Source: Kitasatospora phosalacinea
Lineage (GTDB): Bacteria > Actinomycetota > Actinomycetes > Streptomycetales > Streptomycetaceae
DNA: 64,000 nucleotides
Direction of reading: 5' to 3'
NCBI RefSeq assembly: GCF_030268885.1
Contig: NZ_BSSA01000006.1
Coordinates: 186,001-250,000, forward strand
Positions 17,362 through 24,497 of the stretch are shown here, in pieces (within the stretch, counting starts at the first letter, position 1; the number at the start of each line of letters is the position of its first letter). Made by a program: the position numbers and the translations under genes. The notes beneath the pieces are model-generated. The model was not told the origin of the DNA and made no database searches. It saw only the letters and a list, made by a program, of their open reading frames with translations.

Positions 17362-18228
17362 GTGCCAGCCTCCCTCAGCCCTGCCACCCCCGACGACGCC
17401 ATCCCCAACGCCGCCACCCCCGCTCCCCCCGTCCCCGCCTCCTCCCGCTTCGGCCCGCCCGTCCGCCCGGTTCCCGCCCAGGCCGCCGGCCAGCCCGACG
17501 TCGCCCGGGCCGCCGCGCTGCTCGCCGACCCGTCCCGGGCCCGGATCCTGAAGGCGCTCAGCGACGGCCGTGCCCTGACCGGTGCCGTCCTCGCCGCCGA
17601 AGCGGGCATCGGCGCACCCACCGCCAGCGCCCACCTGACCCGGCTGCTCGACGCCGGACTGGTCACCGTCCGCAGCAGCGGCCGCAACCGCTTCTACCGG
17701 CTGTCCGGACCCGAGGTCGGCCACGCCCTGGAGGCCCTCGCCCTGATCGCGCCCCCGCTGCCGATCACCTCACTGCGCGAGAGCAGGACCACCAGTGCGC
17801 TGCGTCGCTCCCGCACCTGCTACGACCACCTCGCGGGCCGGCTCGGCGTCGCCCTGATGGGCACCCTGCTCGACCGCGGCCTGCTGACCGGCCACGACGG
17901 CACCCACCGCCCCGCCACCGCCGTCCGCGACCGCTCCTCCGGCTACGGCCACGACCACCACTACCGGCTCACCCCGTCCGGCCGGGCCGCCCTGCACCAG
18001 CTCGGCATCGACCTCGACGCCCTCCCGCCGCGTCGCCCGCTGGTCCGCTACTGCGTCGACTGGAGCGAGCAGCAGCACCACTTGGCCGGCGCCGCCGGAG
18101 CCGCTCTCACCGCCCGCCTGCTCACCCTCCGCTGGCTCCGGCACGGCACCAGCCCCCGCGTCGTCCACCTCACCCCGTCCGGCACCACCGGCCTCGCCGA
18201 CTGGATCGGCCTCCACCCACCGGACTGA
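17362..18228 (+). CDS. ArsR-family winged-helix regulator
   Basis: The 288-residue protein has a Pro/Ala-rich N-terminus, then an ArsR winged helix at about residues 47-115 (AALLADPSRARILKALSDGR, PTASAHLTRLLDAGLVTVRSSGRNRFYRL in two halves). The C-terminal part with RSRTCYDHLAGRLGVALMGT belongs to a common Streptomyces subgroup of unknown ligand; Cys153 is in the conserved CYDHLAG motif. No Shine-Dalgarno precedes the GTG. A TAAGCT hexamer ends six bases before it, consistent with a leaderless transcript. It most likely represses itself and the divergent MFS pump through the four dyads. Confidence 0.88.
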   Translation: MPASLSPATPDDAIPNAATPAPPVPASSRFGPPVRPVPAQAAGQPDVARAAALLADPSRARILKALSDGRALTGAVLAAEAGIGAPTASAHLTRLLDAGLVTVRSSGRNRFYRLSGPEVGHALEALALIAPPLPITSLRESRTTSALRRSRTCYDHLAGRLGVALMGTLLDRGLLTGHDGTHRPATAVRDRSSGYGHDHHYRLTPSGRAALHQLGIDLDALPPRRPLVRYCVDWSEQQHHLAGAAGAALTARLLTLRWLRHGTSPRVVHLTPSGTTGLADWIGLHPPD

Positions 18229-18343
18229 ACCCGCCGGACTGAACCCACCGAACCGGACCCGCCGGACCGGACCCTCCGAACAAACGGATCGGGCCCACCG
18301 GACCCGCCGCGGCAAGGCCGGTGAGGTGCTCTAGCGTGGAGCC

Positions 18344-19249
18344 ATGGACGGGGAACGGGACGAAGCGGTACGGGAGTTCGAGAGCCACCGGCAGCGGCTG
18401 TTCTCGCTGGCGTACCGGATGCTCGGGTCGGCCGCCGAGGCGGAGGACGCCGTGCAGGACGCGTACCTGCGCTGGCACGGCACCGAGCCGGGGCAGGTCG
18501 CCGCGCCCGGGCCCTGGCTGAACAAGGTGGTCACCAACCTGTGCCTGAACCGGCTCACCTCGGCCCGGGCCCGGCGCGAGGAGTACCCGGGAACGTGGCT
18601 GCCGGAGCCGGTGGCGAGCGGAGCGCTCGGGCCGATGGAGCGGGCCGAGCAGCGCGAGGCGGTGTCCTTCGCGGTGCTCACCATGATGGAGCGGCTCTCC
18701 CCGCCCGAGCGCGCCGCCGTCGTCCTGCGCGATGCGTTCGGCTACAGCCACCGGGAGGTCGCGGGCGTCCTGGACTGCACCGAGGCCGCCGCCCGCCAGC
18801 TCCACCACCGCGGCCGCAAGCGCCTCGCCGAGGAGGCCCCGCGCCCCGGCACCGTCGACGCCGAGCAGAACGCCGCCCTGCTCGGCCGCTTCCTGCAGGC
18901 CGCCTCGGAGGGGGCGCTGGAGCAGCTCGAACAGCTCCTCGCCGCACAGGTCGTGGTGTGGGCGGACGGTGGCGGCAAGGTCCGCGCCGCGCTCCGGCCG
19001 GTGCACGGCCGGGTCAACGCCGCCCGCTTCCTGGCCGGCCTGTTCGAACGCTTCACGGACGGCGTCCGGTTCGAGCTCGCCGAGGCCAACGGCGCCCCCG
19101 CCCTGCTCGGTTGGGAGGGTGAGGAGCTCACCTCCGTCGGCATGGTGGACGTCGGCCCCGACGGCGTCACCGACATCCGGATCCTGCGCAACCCGGACAA
19201 ACTCGCCCACTACGCGCACCGGCACCGCACGCTGTCACAGAACGGCTGA
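18344..19249 (+). CDS. ECF41-type RNA polymerase sigma factor
   Basis: The 301-residue protein has ECF regions 2 (RMLGSAAEAEDAVQDAYLRW) and 4 (LSPPERAAVVLRDAFGYSHR), plus the marks of group ECF41. These are WLPEP in the linker (85-89) and a fused SnoaL-like C-terminal domain with DGGGK (208-212) and a final NPDKL (283-287). In this group the C-terminal domain both supports and restrains activity, replacing a separate anti-sigma factor. Known ECF41 regulons are a single neighbouring reductase, decarboxylase or epimerase gene; the NAD(P)-binding gene 58 bp downstream fits. The direct signal is unknown. Confidence 0.92.
   Translation: MDGERDEAVREFESHRQRLFSLAYRMLGSAAEAEDAVQDAYLRWHGTEPGQVAAPGPWLNKVVTNLCLNRLTSARARREEYPGTWLPEPVASGALGPMERAEQREAVSFAVLTMMERLSPPERAAVVLRDAFGYSHREVAGVLDCTEAAARQLHHRGRKRLAEEAPRPGTVDAEQNAALLGRFLQAASEGALEQLEQLLAAQVVVWADGGGKVRAALRPVHGRVNAARFLAGLFERFTDGVRFELAEANGAPALLGWEGEELTSVGMVDVGPDGVTDIRILRNPDKLAHYAHRHRTLSQNG
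19233..19239 (+). promoter_or_regulatory. Candidate ECF41 -35 element TGTCACA
   Basis: TGTCACA, the -35 heptamer reported for ECF41 promoters, lies inside the last codons of the sigma factor gene and ahead of the reductase gene. A CGTC that could be the -10 starts at 19251, only 11 nt later. That is shorter than the roughly 16 nt usual for ECF promoters, so the pairing is uncertain. Confidence 0.5.
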
Positions 19250-19261
19250 CCGTCCGGTTCT

Positions 19262-19296
19262 TTCCGGGGAGAGCACCCCTCGCTCCCTCCCCGGAA
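19262..19296 (+). promoter_or_regulatory. Leader hairpin overlapping the ribosome binding site
   Basis: TTCCGGGGAG (19262-19271) pairs perfectly with CTCCCCGGAA (19287-19296) around a 15-nt loop. The right arm includes the start of the GGAAGGAA ribosome binding site of the reductase gene at 19308, so the hairpin could limit translation. Confidence 0.5.
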
Positions 19297-19307
19297 GGAA
19301 CCGGACC

Positions 19308-20225
19308 ATGAACGACCGCACCGACCTCCCCGGTCACCACGACCTCCCCCGACTCCCCCGGCTCCCCCTGCTGGTGACCGGCGCGACCGGCGTCCTCGGC
19401 CGCGAGGTGCTGCGCCACGCCCGCAGCACCGGCAGCCCCGTCCACGCCCTCACCCGCCGCGCCGCCTTCCCCACCGCCGCCCCCGACACCCCCGCCCCCG
19501 ACACCCCCGCTCTCGACACTCCTGCCTCCGACACTCCCACCCCCGACAGCACCGATCCCGCCACCGCCGATCCCGCCACCACCCCCGCTCCCCACTGGCA
19601 CACCGGCGACCTCACCACCGGCACCGGCCTGGACGAGGCGCTCACCGGCATCGACACGGTGATCCACTGCGCGAGCGACCCGCGCCACCCCGGGAACGAC
19701 CTGCCCGCCTTCCGCCACCTGGTGGACGCCGCCCGGCGAGCCGGGGTCCGGCACCTGGTCAACATCTCGATCGTCGGCGTCGACCGGATCCCGATGCGCT
19801 ACTACCGGATCAAACTCCGGGGCGAAGAACTCCTCGCCGCGTCCGGCCTGGGCTGGACCAACCTGCGCGCCACCCAGTTCCCCCAGCTCCTCGACGGCAT
19901 GCTCGGCTCCCTCGCCAAGCTCCCCCTCCTCCCCATGGTCTCCCGCACCCCCGTCCAGCCCGTCCACCCCGCCGAGGTCGCCGCCCGCCTGGTCGAGCTG
20001 GCCCTGGGCGACCCGGTCGGCCACGCCCCCGACTTCGCCGGGCCCGAGACCCGCCCCGCCACCGACCTCGCCGCCGACTGGCTCCGCGCCGAGGGCCGCC
20101 ACCGCCGGGTCCTCCCCGTCCACCTCCCCGGCCGGGCCGGCCGCGCCCTGCGCGCGGGCGCCCTCACCGCCCCGCAGAACGCGTACGGCAGCCGCACCTG
20201 GGCGGAGTACCTCGCGGAGCGGTGA
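19308..20225 (+). CDS. NAD(P)-binding SDR/epimerase-type protein, likely ECF41 target
   Basis: The 305-residue protein is an atypical short-chain dehydrogenase with LLVTGATGVLGREVL near residues 21-35, VIHCASDPRHPGND, NISIVGVDRIPMRYYRIKLRG (Tyr-x-x-x-Lys like YYRIK) and VQPVHPAEVA. Between residues about 60 and 85 a Pro/Asp/Thr insert of tandem PDTPA-like units is encoded by about five 15-bp repeats (roughly 19480-19555). This insert interrupts the Rossmann domain after the second strand. The ATG follows GGAAGGAA. The position right behind an ECF41 sigma gene matches the known sigma-target pairing. Confidence 0.85.
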   Translation: MNDRTDLPGHHDLPRLPRLPLLVTGATGVLGREVLRHARSTGSPVHALTRRAAFPTAAPDTPAPDTPALDTPASDTPTPDSTDPATADPATTPAPHWHTGDLTTGTGLDEALTGIDTVIHCASDPRHPGNDLPAFRHLVDAARRAGVRHLVNISIVGVDRIPMRYYRIKLRGEELLAASGLGWTNLRATQFPQLLDGMLGSLAKLPLLPMVSRTPVQPVHPAEVAARLVELALGDPVGHAPDFAGPETRPATDLAADWLRAEGRHRRVLPVHLPGRAGRALRAGALTAPQNAYGSRTWAEYLAER

Positions 20226-20280
20226 GGCACCGGGGCCGCCGCCCCGCCGCCCCACCCTCCTCGTTCACCGCGGGGCCGCC

Positions 20281-21126
20281 CTACTGGAACGCCCCTCGCG
20301 CGTCCCGCGCCCAGTCCGCGAAGCTCCGGGCCGGGCGGCCGAGGAGGCGTTCGACGTCGGCGCTGGGCCGCTGCTCCTCGGGCAGCGGCGTGCCGAGGAT
20401 GTCGAGGGTGCCGTCGATGACCTCCTCGGGCATGAAGTGGGCCAGGTGGGCACGGGCCTGCTCGCGGCCGAGCTCCACGAACTCGACCGTCTCGCCCAGG
20501 ACTTCACCGAGCACGGCCGCCTGGCGGCGGGGCGTGATCGCCTCCGGGCCGGTGAGGACGTACACCTGCCCGCGGTGCCCGTCCTCGCGGAGCGCGGCCG
20601 CGGCGACCGCCGCCAGGTCCGCCGGGTCGACGACCGGCAGGGCGACGTCCGCGAACGGCGCGTGCACGGTGCGGCGCGTCCGAACGCCCTCCGCCCAGGC
20701 GTACGCGTTGGAGGCGAACCCCCCGGCGCGCAGCACGGTGTACTCCAACCCGCTGAGCTGCAGCGCCCGTTCGAACTCGCGGAGCCGGGCGTGCGAGGGC
20801 GCGTCCGGCCGGGTTCCGTTGATCTGCGAGGAGAGCAGGACGACCCGCCGGACGCCGGACCCCCTCGCGAGGTCGAACAGTTCCGCCGCGGGGGCGCCGG
20901 GGCCGTTGAGCTCCCCGGCCAGCAGCAGGAACAGCGCGTCCGCCCCCTTCAGCACGGGGCCGAGGCCGGCGAAGTCCGCGAGGTCGGCGACCGCGTGGGT
21001 GACCCCGGCGGGCAAGCCGTCGGACGGTGCGCGGCGGGAGACCGCGGTGACCTGCTCGCCCGCTCCGGCGAGCAGGGAGACCAGTGGACGGCCGACGTTC
21101 CCGGTGGCTCCGGTGACGACGATCAT
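20281..21126 (-). CDS. NmrA-like NAD(P)H-binding protein, copy 2
   Basis: The 281-residue protein begins MIVVTGATGNVGR and is closely similar along its whole length to the protein at 14337-15206: ELNGPGAPAAEL, SGVRRVVLLSS, VLTGPEAITPRRQA, FMPEEVIDGTLDILGTPLPE. The two are clearly paralogues from duplication or transfer. The ATG follows CGAGGAG. The upstream region carries the second 41-bp operator-like element, but here no HxlR gene is adjacent. Control would have to come from an HxlR protein encoded elsewhere, perhaps one of the two in this window. Confidence 0.85.
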   Translation of the reverse strand: MIVVTGATGNVGRPLVSLLAGAGEQVTAVSRRAPSDGLPAGVTHAVADLADFAGLGPVLKGADALFLLLAGELNGPGAPAAELFDLARGSGVRRVVLLSSQINGTRPDAPSHARLREFERALQLSGLEYTVLRAGGFASNAYAWAEGVRTRRTVHAPFADVALPVVDPADLAAVAAAALREDGHRGQVYVLTGPEAITPRRQAAVLGEVLGETVEFVELGREQARAHLAHFMPEEVIDGTLDILGTPLPEEQRPSADVERLLGRPARSFADWARDARGAFQ

Positions 21127-21195
21127 GAGCGTGCTCCTCGATCCAGTGGGACTCAAGTCCCTTTCCACGGAAGCCCTTTCGGCTACGTCCACGAC

Positions 21196-21236
21196 GCTAG
21201 CATCACAAAGATATTAGGTACCTAGAGGAAACCGAC
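21196..21236. promoter_or_regulatory. HxlR-type operator element, copy B (no adjacent regulator gene)
   Basis: The element shares GCTAGCA, TAGGTACCTA and AGAGGAAAC with copies A and C at identical spacing. TAGGTACCTA is a perfect 10-bp palindrome here. On the minus strand TAATAT at 21211-21216 is a good -10 candidate for the reductase gene 70 bp away. The plus-strand neighbour is the TIGR03086-like gene, 97 bp downstream. Confidence 0.75.
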
Positions 21237-21333
21237 CCCTTGTTCCGCCCCGGATCCGACAGGTCTGCCGGTTCTTCTACAGGGTTCTGCAAAGTCCCCG
21301 GCCGCCCGCCGGAGCGCCCCGCAGGCTGGCCCC

Positions 21334-21954
21334 ATGACCGAAACCACCGCACCCACCCTTCCCCCCACCGCACCCGCCCTTCCCCCCACCGACCCCCGCC
21401 CGGGCTTCCACGCCGCGGCCGAGGTCCTCGGCGAGGTCCTCGCCGACCTCCGCCCGGACCAGTACGGCCTGGCCACCCCGTGCCCCGACTACACCGTCCG
21501 CGACCTGGCCAACCACGTCGTCGCGGTGCTCCGCCGCAGCACCGTGATGGCGGGCGGCGGCCCGTTCGCGGCGGTGCCGCACCTCGCCGACGACGTCCCG
21601 GACGGCGGGTGGGCCGCCGCCTGGGAGACCGCCGGCGCCGGGTTCCGCGCGGCCTGGGACGACCCGGCCGTACTGGGCCGGAGCATCGCGCTGCCGTGGG
21701 GGGCCGTCCCGGGCGCGGTCGCCGCGGTGATCTGGACCAACGAGCTGGTGCTGCACGCCTGGGACCTCGCACGGGCCACCGGCCGCCCCGTCGACTGGCC
21801 CGCCGAGGCACTGGCGGGCCCGCTCGCGGTGATGGAGCGCGCCGTCCCGGCCGAGCCGCGCGGCGGGCAGGTGCCGTACGGGCCGGTCGTCCCGGTGCCC
21901 GCCGACGCACCCGCGATCGACCGCCTGGTCGGCTGGTACGGGCGCCGTCCCTGA
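21334..21954 (+). CDS. TIGR03086-type metal-binding protein (DinB / maleylpyruvate isomerase-like fold)
   Basis: The 206-residue protein has the TIGR03086 layout: LATPCPDYTVRDLANHVVAV near residues 46-65 and NELVLHAWDLARATGRPVDW near 135-154, with His residues placed to bind a divalent metal in a four-helix bundle. Members of the superfamily can be mycothiol-dependent transferases or isomerases, but the role of this subgroup is unknown. The first 25 residues are a Thr/Pro-rich repeat (APTLPPTAPALPPTDP). The ribosome binding site is weak. It is divergent from NmrA-like copy 2 across operator copy B. Confidence 0.8.
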   Translation: MTETTAPTLPPTAPALPPTDPRPGFHAAAEVLGEVLADLRPDQYGLATPCPDYTVRDLANHVVAVLRRSTVMAGGGPFAAVPHLADDVPDGGWAAAWETAGAGFRAAWDDPAVLGRSIALPWGAVPGAVAAVIWTNELVLHAWDLARATGRPVDWPAEALAGPLAVMERAVPAEPRGGQVPYGPVVPVPADAPAIDRLVGWYGRRP

Positions 21955-21968
21955 CGCCCGCCCCACCC

Positions 21969-22007
21969 GCGCGGGGCCGTCGGACCACCGGTCCGACGGC
22001 CCCGCGC
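21969..22007. terminator. Strong bidirectional terminator hairpin
   Basis: An 18-bp perfect stem with a 3-nt loop lies between the convergent TIGR03086-like and MFS genes. Left arm GCGCGGGGCCGTCGGACC pairs with its exact complement on the right. Confidence 0.85.
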
Positions 22008-22063
22008 CGCACTGCCCGCCTCCCGCGGCCGACCCGCCGGCCGCACGCCCGGCGACCGAACCG

Positions 22064-23548
22064 TCAGCCGCGCGGCACCGGCGGCTCGCCGGTGGCCCTG
22101 GTGAGCGGCAGCAGCACCAGGGCCACCAGGAAGGCCGCCCCGGCGAACACCCCGCCGACCAGGAACGCGTCGTGGAACACTTCGGTACGCGCCTGCAGCA
22201 CCAACTCCGGTACGCCGTGCGCCCGTTCGGTGAGCTCGGCGACCCGCCGGAACGCCCAGGTGGCGGCGACGGCGAGGCCCAGCGCACCACCGACCTCCTG
22301 CGCCGTGTTGATCAGCCCGGCCGCCAGCCCGGACTCCTCCTCGGTGCTCCCCGCGAACGCCGAGACCTGCACCGGCACGAACGAGGCGCCCAGTCCCAGC
22401 CCCATCAGCACGAAGGCGGGCAGCACGTCGGTGAGGTACGAGGCGTCCGCCGGGACGCGCCACAGCAGCAGCATGCCCGCGGCGGCCAACGCCAGGCCGA
22501 CCAGCAGCACCGGCTTGGCGGCGACCTTGGTGACCAGCTGGGAGGCGGCGCCCGCCCCGACCGCGGTCAGCACCGCGAGCGGCACGTACGCGAAGCCGGT
22601 GCGGACCGCGGAGTACTCCAGCACCTGCTGCAGGAACAGCGAGGCGAAGAAGAACAGCGTCACGCAGGTGCCGAGCAGCAGCACCGCAACCACGTTCGCG
22701 GCGCGCAGCGACTTGCGGCGGAAGACCGAGAACGGGACCAGCGGGTTCGCGCTGCGCCGCTCGACCAGCACGAAGGCCACCAGCAGCAGCACCACCAGCG
22801 CGGCCCCGCCGTAGATCCGGGCGTAGGGGAGTTCGCCGTCGGAGACGGTCTGGCCGAGCGTGAAGATCAGCAGCACCAGGGCGGCGGTGAGCGAGACGGC
22901 ACCGGCCACGTCGAAGCCGCGGCCGCGGTCGGCGGAGCGGCTCTCGCCGACCACCCGGGGGGCCAGCACCGCGCCGAGCAGGCCGATCGGCACGTTGATG
23001 AAGAAGATCCAGCGCCAGCCGGGGCCGTCGGTGAGCACCCCGCCGAGGGTCACCCCGACCACCGCCGCCAGCCCGGACAGCGCACCCCAGGCGCCGAGCG
23101 CCCGGTTGCGCTCGGCGCCCTCCGCGAAGTTGCCGCTGAGCAGGGCGAGCGCGGCGGTGGCGATGAACGCGGCACCCAGGCCCTGCGCACCGCGGGCGGC
23201 GATCAGCTCCCAGGCGTTGCGGCCGAGGCCCGCGACCAGCGAGGCCGCGGCGAACAGGACCAGCCCGGTCTGCAGCATCCGGCGCCGCCCGAGGGTGTCG
23301 GCCAGTCGGCCGGCCAGCAGCAGGAAGCCGCCGAGCACCATGCCGTAGGTGGTGACCACGTACTCCAAGGTGGTCTGGGAGATGCCCAGTTCGTGCTCGA
23401 TGGTGGGCAGGGCGACGTTGACGATCGAGACGTCGAGGAAGGTCATGAAACCGGCCAGGCACAGGAAGGCCAGGATCAGGCCGGGGCGTCGGACAGGTCC
23501 GGCCGCGGGGGCGGCGACCGGGGCGCGCAGCGTGTCTTGCACGGACAT
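22064..23548 (-). CDS. MFS efflux transporter (DHA2, EmrB/QacA type) 2
   Basis: The 494-residue protein has LDVSIVNVALPTIEHELGIS in helix 1, LLAGRLADTLGRRRML as motif A and VVGVTLGGVLTDGPGWRWIF as motif C, followed by a typical 14-span topology. It is expected to export drugs or toxic aromatic compounds. The ATG follows CCAGGAGTGAG. It is divergent from the second HxlR gene, with operator copy C 60 bp from its start. That arrangement suggests substrate-induced derepression by HxlR. Confidence 0.92.
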   Translation of the reverse strand: MSVQDTLRAPVAAPAAGPVRRPGLILAFLCLAGFMTFLDVSIVNVALPTIEHELGISQTTLEYVVTTYGMVLGGFLLLAGRLADTLGRRRMLQTGLVLFAAASLVAGLGRNAWELIAARGAQGLGAAFIATAALALLSGNFAEGAERNRALGAWGALSGLAAVVGVTLGGVLTDGPGWRWIFFINVPIGLLGAVLAPRVVGESRSADRGRGFDVAGAVSLTAALVLLIFTLGQTVSDGELPYARIYGGAALVVLLLVAFVLVERRSANPLVPFSVFRRKSLRAANVVAVLLLGTCVTLFFFASLFLQQVLEYSAVRTGFAYVPLAVLTAVGAGAASQLVTKVAAKPVLLVGLALAAAGMLLLWRVPADASYLTDVLPAFVLMGLGLGASFVPVQVSAFAGSTEEESGLAAGLINTAQEVGGALGLAVAATWAFRRVAELTERAHGVPELVLQARTEVFHDAFLVGGVFAGAAFLVALVLLPLTRATGEPPVPRG

Positions 23549-23607
23549 CTCACTCCTGGAGGTCGTGGTGGTGCGGAGAACGGAGCCGGGTCGCTAGCTT
23601 TTGGAAA

Positions 23608-23648
23608 GCTAGCACCCCCGATACAGTGGGTACCTAGAAGAAAGCGAC
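23608..23648. promoter_or_regulatory. HxlR-type operator element, copy C
   Basis: The third 41-bp element again has GCTAGCA, GGTACCTAGA and GAAAGCGAC in the same register as copies A and B. It lies 60 bp from the MFS start and 19 bp before the HxlR start. GCTAGC also occurs 16 bp further left (23592-23597), giving a second half-site. Confidence 0.75.
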
Positions 23649-23667
23649 TGACGAGAGGGTGGACGCG

Positions 23668-24156
23668 ATGGCCGCACCGGGCCGACCCACGACGAACCGG
23701 GCCCCCGCCGGGCACGGCACGCCGAACGACGACACGCGGGACGACGACACCCGCAGCAACAGCACCCCGGGCAACGGCGCCCCGGGTGACGGCGGTCCGG
23801 GCAACGGCGGCCCGCAGGCCTGCCCGATCACGCCGGTGCTCGACATCGTGTTCAGCCGCTGGACGACGCCGATCCTGTGGACGCTGAACCGCTTCGGCCG
23901 GCAGCGCTTCGTCGAGCTGAACCGGAACGTCGGCGCCATCACCGCGAAGGTGCTCACCCAGCGCCTGCGCCAACTGGAGCGCGACGGCCTGGTGGTGCGC
24001 ACCTACCACCCGGAGGTGCCACCCCGGGTCGAGTACGAGATCAGCGAACTGGGCCTCAGCCTGGCCCCGCTGTTCGCCGCCCTCACCGACTGGTCGGAGG
24101 AGCACCTGCCCGAGGTCGAGCACGCCCGCGCCGCCTTCGACGCGGCCGACGGCTGA
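23668..24156 (+). CDS. HxlR-family transcriptional regulator 2
   Basis: The 162-residue protein has an HxlR domain from about residue 51 (CPITPVLDIVFSRWTTPILW, RNVGAITAKVLTQRLRQLER, VRTYHPEVPPRVEYEISELG), closely similar to the regulator at 15337. The first 50 residues are a disordered Asn/Gly/Asp/Thr-rich tail that the other copy lacks. ATG at 23668 is chosen because GAGAGG lies at proper distance; an in-frame GTG nine bases earlier overlaps that site. It is divergent from the MFS pump that it probably controls together with itself. Confidence 0.9.
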   Translation: MAAPGRPTTNRAPAGHGTPNDDTRDDDTRSNSTPGNGAPGDGGPGNGGPQACPITPVLDIVFSRWTTPILWTLNRFGRQRFVELNRNVGAITAKVLTQRLRQLERDGLVVRTYHPEVPPRVEYEISELGLSLAPLFAALTDWSEEHLPEVEHARAAFDAADG

Positions 24157-24497
24157 CCCGCCCCGGGGCGGGCCCGTCCACTTCTCCTTCCGTACTGCCC
24201 GCCACCCGAGGATGCGGGCCCGCCGCCCCGGCCGGACAGCGGCTTTCCACACCCCTGACAATCCGCGGAGCAATCCCTGACGCCCCTGGCCAGGCCCTGA
24301 CGCGCCGCACCAAAACATCCAGACCTACACGCTTCTAAACCACCCCAAATCTCACCAACTCACCCATTCGGCCCCAGCCAACCACCCCATAACCCACTAA
24401 CAACCAGACAAGTCTGTTTGCTATCCTCGCCAGGTGCGCGCCCGACCCCGTCGACACGACCCGCCCGTACCGACCGGAGCGCGCCCGAGGGGGACAG
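24157..24497 (+). other. Gene-free region: palindrome, G-poor C-rich tract and promoter area
   Basis: The region opens with the 16-bp perfect palindrome CCCGCCCCGGGGCGGG (24157-24172), a possible terminator of the HxlR gene. From about 24305 to 24411 the plus strand is rich in C and A and nearly free of G, the composition of a Rho-utilisation site. Near its end CAGACAAGTCTG (24405-24416) is a dyad with 5-bp arms, followed by TATCCT (24422-24427), a possible -10 box for the response regulator gene. I see no coding sequence in it. Confidence 0.5.
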
